Positions 61,233 through 64,000 of a stretch of 64,000 bases of DNA are shown here, one piece after another (position 1 is the stretch's first letter; each line of letters starts with the position of its first letter). The position numbers were made by a program, and so were the translations under genes. Under the pieces are notes generated by a model. That model saw only the letters and a program-made list of their open reading frames with translations. It ran no database searches and was not told the DNA's origin. The stretch is from Sporolactobacillus sp. THM7-4 (GTDB lineage: Bacteria; Bacillota; Bacilli; Bacillales; Sporolactobacillaceae), in the NCBI RefSeq assembly GCF_004153165.1, contig NZ_SEMD01000014.1, forward strand, positions 20,544 through 84,543, read 5' to 3'.

Positions 61233-63416
61233 TTGAGTACACCAGAAGCAAAAATAAATAAAAATGCTACAGATACTGAAAAAAGGATCGAAAAGAAGGT
61301 AGTAATGGCTCCAATATATTTGGAAGGCATCGATTGTGCGAGTTGTGCTAAAAAGATTGAAAGAGCAGTGGGGAAAATTAATGGAATAAAAACTTCAACT
61401 GTTGATTTTGCAACACAAAAATTGTTTGTCGAACCTACAGGTGCGGTAAAAACAGATAAGTTGATCGATGACATTAAGCAAACTGTAACACGCGTTGAAC
61501 CTGAGGTCAAAGTTACCTTGGGATCTAAGGGTAAGAGTGATGAACACAGTCATGATCATGAGAGCAGTAATACACAACAACTGATTATTCGTTTAGCGGT
61601 GAGTGGGGCGTTGACAGCTATTGCAGCTCTCTCACCCATTCCTTTCATTTTGGATGTTTCGCTGTTTGTGATCGCCTATGCCATCATCGGTGGCGATATC
61701 GTTTATCGGGCTTTTAGAAACATCCTCAGAGGACAAGTATTTGATGAAAATTTCTTAATGACGATAGCGACTCTAGGGGCTTTTGCTGTTGGACAGTTTC
61801 CTGAAGGTGTGGCTGTTATGCTCTTTTATCAAATCGGAGAACTGTTTCAGGGCATTGCTGTCAATCGCTCACGCAAGTCGATCAGTGCACTAATGGACAT
61901 TCGTCCGGATTACGCTAATCTAAAAGTGAATAATGACATCAAAAAAGTTGCACCTGAGGACATCAGCGTTGGCGATGTCATTATGATTAAGCCTGGTGAA
62001 AAAGTGCCTCTTGATGGAAAAGTTATAGATGGTCGTTCGATGGTTGATACATCAGCTCTGACCGGGGAATCTGTTCCAAGAGAAATTGAAGTAGGCAACG
62101 ACGTGCTCGGTGGATTTATTAATAAAAATGGTCTCTTAACGGTAGAAGTAACCAAAGTTTATGGTGAATCGACCGTTGCAAAAATTTTGGACTTAGTCCA
62201 AAATGCCAGCAGCAAAAAAGCACCCACAGAAAACTTTATTACGAAATTCGCTCGTTATTACACGCCTGTCGTCGTAATTGCGGCTGCGGCTTTAGCTTTT
62301 ATTCCACCTTTGGTGATACAAGGGGCAACCTTCTCTGAGTGGATTTATCGTGCCCTTGTCTTCTTAGTGATCTCTTGTCCATGTGCCCTGGTTGTTTCCA
62401 TACCTTTGGGCTTCTTTGGGGGTATCGGGGGAGCATCTAAAAGTGGTGTTCTCGTAAAAGGGAGCAATTATCTTGAAGCATTGAACGATGTCAAATATGT
62501 CGTTTTCGATAAGACCGGAACATTGACTAAGGGTGTCTTTGACGTTACAAACATTCAACCGGAGAACGGTCTTACGGCAGAGAAATTATTAGAGTATGCA
62601 GCTTTCGCAGAAATCCACTCTAGTCATCCGATCGCCCTGTCGATTCAAAAAGCGTATGGAAAAGAAATCAATGAAAGTCGCATTCAAGACTACAATGAAA
62701 TATCGGGCCATGGTATTCAAGTGACCGTCGATGGGAAAGAAATTTTAGCCGGTAATGCCAAACTCATGAACAGAGAGCACATTGCCTTTGAACAAAAATC
62801 CGTTGTCGGTACTCTCATACATGTTGCGATTGATAAAAAATATGGGGGATACATCGTTATCTCGGATGAAGTTAAAGAAGACTCAGCCAGTGCGATTCAG
62901 AAGCTAAAGGCATTAGGGATTAAGAAAACGGTTATGTTGACTGGCGATGCCAAATCCGTAGGCGAGGCAGTTGGTCGTCAGCTTGGACTGGATGAAATAC
63001 ATGCAGAACTATTACCTGACCAAAAAGTTGATGAGATAGAAAAACTCGATCAACAAAAAACAGCGAAGGAAAAGCTTGTTTTTGTCGGAGATGGTATTAA
63101 CGATACTCCTGTATTAGCCAGAGCTGATGTAGGTATAGCAATGGGAGGATTAGGGTCCGATGCAGCGATTGAAGCTGCAGACGTCGTTATTATGACAGAC
63201 GAACCTTCTAAAATTGCAACAGCAATCAATATAGCTAAACGTACACGTCGTATTGTATGGCAAAATATTATCTTTGCCATGGGAGTAAAGGGAATCTTCC
63301 TTATTCTTGGTGCAGTGGGGATTGCGACCATGTGGGAAGCCGTATTTTCAGATGTCGGCGTAACCCTATTAGCAGTACTTAACGCTATGCGTGTCTTAAG
63401 AATTAAAAACGTGTAA
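61233..63416 (+). CDS. cadA: Cd2+/Zn2+-exporting P1B-type ATPase CadA
   Basis: A 727-residue heavy-metal ATPase: one HMA domain with GIDCASCAKKIE, a His-rich linker (DEHSHDHESS), CPC in SCPCALVVSIPLG, TGES, DKTGTLTKG, SSHPIA, MLTGDAKS and GDGINDTPVLARAD. The His linker and sequence type suit divalent metals (Cd, Zn, Pb) rather than copper. I favour the TTG at 61233 (GGGAGG six bases before) over GTG 61212. It lies 27 bases after cadC. Confidence 0.93.
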   Translation: MSTPEAKINKNATDTEKRIEKKVVMAPIYLEGIDCASCAKKIERAVGKINGIKTSTVDFATQKLFVEPTGAVKTDKLIDDIKQTVTRVEPEVKVTLGSKGKSDEHSHDHESSNTQQLIIRLAVSGALTAIAALSPIPFILDVSLFVIAYAIIGGDIVYRAFRNILRGQVFDENFLMTIATLGAFAVGQFPEGVAVMLFYQIGELFQGIAVNRSRKSISALMDIRPDYANLKVNNDIKKVAPEDISVGDVIMIKPGEKVPLDGKVIDGRSMVDTSALTGESVPREIEVGNDVLGGFINKNGLLTVEVTKVYGESTVAKILDLVQNASSKKAPTENFITKFARYYTPVVVIAAAALAFIPPLVIQGATFSEWIYRALVFLVISCPCALVVSIPLGFFGGIGGASKSGVLVKGSNYLEALNDVKYVVFDKTGTLTKGVFDVTNIQPENGLTAEKLLEYAAFAEIHSSHPIALSIQKAYGKEINESRIQDYNEISGHGIQVTVDGKEILAGNAKLMNREHIAFEQKSVVGTLIHVAIDKKYGGYIVISDEVKEDSASAIQKLKALGIKKTVMLTGDAKSVGEAVGRQLGLDEIHAELLPDQKVDEIEKLDQQKTAKEKLVFVGDGINDTPVLARADVGIAMGGLGSDAAIEAADVVIMTDEPSKIATAINIAKRTRRIVWQNIIFAMGVKGIFLILGAVGIATMWEAVFSDVGVTLLAVLNAMRVLRIKNV

Positions 63417-63452
63417 TCTGCAACAAAATATAAGATAAATAAAAAATATATG

Positions 63453-63495
63453 AAGCTGGTTGTTCCTGACTTGAGAAGGAATAATCAGCTTTTTA
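63453..63495 (+). terminator. Terminator after cadA
   Basis: AAGCTGGTTGTTCCT and AGGAATAATCAGCTT pair, then TTTTATG. About 35 bases after the cadA stop. Confidence 0.83.
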
Positions 63496-63509
63496 TGTAA
63501 CGGTCTATA

Positions 63510-63873
63510 ATGGGCTCCAGAATCTTCGCTCAAGAAAGCGAAGAGTATCGGATTATCCAGTCGATCCCCGGTATTGGTCCTAAAAATCGCTGCCATGATT
63601 TTATCTGAAATCGGAGAGATTGGCCGGCTTAATCATGCGAAAAAACTTGTTGCCTTTGCCGGCGTAGATCCTAGCGTTTATTCGTCTGGTAAGTTCACAG
63701 CCAACAACAATAGAATCACCAAACGAGGTTCTAAGCGCCTACGCCGTGCTTTGTGCTTAGCCGTCCAGATCGGATTAAGACGCTCTTTTAATAAAAAGAT
63801 GAGTGCCTTTTATCAGAAAAAATGAGAAGAAGGAAAGTCCTATAAAGTCGCTTAATAGCCTGTGTAAATAAGA
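63510..63873 (+). pseudogene. IS110-family transposase C-terminal remnant
   Basis: The Transposase_20 region is recognisable: EEYRIIQSIPGIGP, then after a one-base slip (extra A near 63583) KIAAMILSEIGEI, VAFAGVDPSVYSSGKF and KRGSKRLRRALCLAV. A TGA replaces an Arg codon in FYQKK(R)EEGKSYKVA, and a T is lost near 63853. The N-terminal catalytic domain is gone. The remnant stops where the IS66-like end begins. Confidence 0.85.
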
Positions 63874-64000
63874 GTAAGCGTCAAATAATGGACACCTAGG
63901 ATCGTCACCCGGATCATGGGATAATACATTCATTAAAGATGGAATGGAGATGAATCTCATGACCTTGAACGACCGAGATTTGTTATGGAAAGAACGTATT
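63874..64000 (+). mobile_element. Left end of an IS66-type insertion sequence (continues outside)
   Basis: GTAAGCGTCAAATAATGG starting at 63874 matches the GTAAGCG terminal repeat typical of IS66 elements. It interrupts the IS110 remnant inside a VNK codon run. A gene starting MTLNDRDLLWKERI (63959) follows. The right end and the target duplication are beyond the window. Confidence 0.55.
63959..64000 (+). CDS. IS66 accessory protein TnpA-like, 5' end only
   Basis: Only 14 codons are inside the window (MTLNDRDLLWKERI). The LW(K)xRI pattern is usual at the start of IS66 first-ORF proteins. GGAG lies nine bases upstream; in-frame ATGs at 63944 and 63950 are alternatives. Confidence 0.45.
   Translation, partial: MTLNDRDLLWKERI

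Overview
The window looks like a chromosomal segment of a low-to-mid GC, endospore-forming member of the Bacillales. Supporting signs are Shine-Dalgarno-led genes, consensus sigma-A promoters, CcpA-type cre boxes, a fadN-fadA-fadE order as in Bacillus subtilis, a sporulenol-synthase-type cyclase, and Firmicutes-type folT, tenA and ykuS genes. A Sporolactobacillaceae-like host is a guess from gene content, not something the sequence proves.

Left part (1-16.6 kb): a partial FtsH-like AAA protease, a YkuS-type small protein, a folate ECF transporter subunit with a structured leader, then a long leader with a perfect promoter overlapped by a cre box feeding fatty-acid cluster 1 (acyl-CoA ligase, fadN, fadA, fadE). 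A small membrane/LSm-like protein, a manganese exporter (mntP), a GH32 fructan hydrolase and a squalene-hopene/sporulenol cyclase follow. Middle part (16.6-39.5 kb): decayed gene remnants, a secreted glucosaminidase with duplicated C-terminal repeats, a small metal-protein cluster (four-helix Cys-rich copper storage-like protein, DUF1541 lipoprotein, DUF302 protein under a CsoR-like operator), and fatty-acid cluster 2 (thiolase, 3-hydroxybutyryl-CoA dehydrogenase, enoyl-CoA hydratase, second acyl-CoA ligase, etfB, etfA, a FadF-type Fe-S oxidoreductase, second acyl-CoA dehydrogenase). After that come a 21-bp periodic repeat array, a frameshifted AEC transporter, two acetyltransferases, a DUF402 protein, tRNA-Pro(GGG), an SDR dehydrogenase, and a TPP riboswitch ahead of tenA.

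Accessory part (39.5-64 kb): a nearly complete Tn916/ICEBs1-type transfer module in canonical order (two YdcP/DUF961 proteins, coupling protein, oriT, MobT relaxase, TcpD, ArdA, TcpE, VirB4-like ATPase, VirB6-like protein, lysozyme/NlpC hydrolase, TcpC). No integrase or excisionase is visible. It is followed directly by a metal-resistance block: a second DUF1541 lipoprotein, a SHOCT protein, a multicopper oxidase, copA with two copZ-like genes behind a perfect promoter carrying a CsoR-like operator, a CDF exporter, a His-rich zinc-ribbon protein, cadC and cadA. The window ends in a broken IS110 transposase remnant interrupted by what looks like the start of an IS66-type element.

How it fits together: both fatty-acid clusters encode activation and beta-oxidation, and only the second adds the ETF/FadF electron route to the quinone pool. 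The copper genes (copA and the DUF302 gene) share an operator design, suggesting one trans-acting CsoR outside this window. The metal block sits where cargo of a Tn916-family element could sit, so it may be a metal-resistance ICE or its remnant; this is inference because no element ends were found.
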